Shown: one piece after another, positions 6,458 to 6,512 of the stretch | Layout of the letters: each line of letters begins with the position of its first letter | Position numbering within the stretch: the stretch's first letter is position 1 | From: Actinomycetes bacterium | GTDB lineage: Bacteria; Actinomycetota; Actinomycetes; Actinomycetales; Cellulomonadaceae | DNA length: 6,512 nucleotides | Direction of reading: 5' to 3' | NCBI GenBank assembly: GCA_023461115.1 | Contig: JAEWOA010000292.1 | Span: 1 to 6,512 of the forward strand | Program-made: the position numbers and the translations under genes | The notes under the pieces: model-generated | Database searches by the model: none | What the model was told of the DNA's origin: nothing | The model's input: the letters and a program-made list of their open reading frames with translations, nothing else

Positions 6458-6512
6458 CGCCCGGCGTCCGGCGCCCTGGCGCTCGGCGCCCTCGCGCCCG
6501 GCCCCCTTGCGC
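6458..6512 (-). other. Open upstream stretch in frame with RDD-FHA gene
   Basis: The last 55 bases have no stop in the minus-strand frame of the RDD-FHA gene and would encode a Gly/Arg/Ala/Glu-rich segment (KGAGREGAERQGAGRRA). This may be a true N-terminal extension, the end of another gene in another frame, or non-coding sequence. The window cannot decide between these. No ATG or GTG in this frame lies within it. Confidence 0.3.

Overview
The window is very GC-rich, with codons ending mostly in G or C and a GTG start on two genes. It carries part of a type VII secretion (ESX/T7SS) locus of an actinobacterium. A one-piece EccC, WXG100 proteins without PE/PPE or EspG genes, and an RDD-FHA fusion beside them fit a non-mycobacterial actinomycete. 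A Cellulomonas-like member of the Micrococcales is my guess, but this is inference and no taxonomic marker is present.

Layout from left to right: (1) 1-380, minus strand: the 5' part of an eccD-like gene, encoding a ubiquitin-like (YukD/EsaB-like) domain and running off the left edge. (2) 381-611: a divergent intergenic region with an 8-bp perfect inverted repeat and repeated TGTCCAC / TTATCCCCA words; promoters for both directions should lie here. (3) 612-938 and 938-1222, plus strand: two small WXG100 proteins, overlapping by one base. (4) 1224-5165, plus strand: eccC, the motor ATPase, with two membrane segments and three FtsK/SpoIIIE-type ATPase domains. (5) 5162-6457, minus strand: a membrane RDD domain joined by a long Pro/Ala/Thr-rich linker to a C-terminal FHA domain. 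It converges on eccC and overlaps it by four bases; its true start may lie beyond the right edge.

How the genes work together: the two WXG100 proteins should fold as a helical-hairpin pair and be recognised through a C-terminal YxxxD/E signal by the ATPase domains of EccC. EccC sits in the membrane complex with EccD, EccB and EccE (the last two are not in the window). The RDD-FHA protein places a phosphothreonine-binding module at the same membrane, which suggests control by a Ser/Thr kinase and phosphatase. No such enzyme is visible here. I see no RNA genes, CRISPR arrays, insertion sequences or recombination sites. The system type is known; the least described parts are the divergent regulatory region, the shared CTAG stop between eccC and the RDD-FHA gene, and the RDD-FHA fusion with its duplicated Thr-rich linker.
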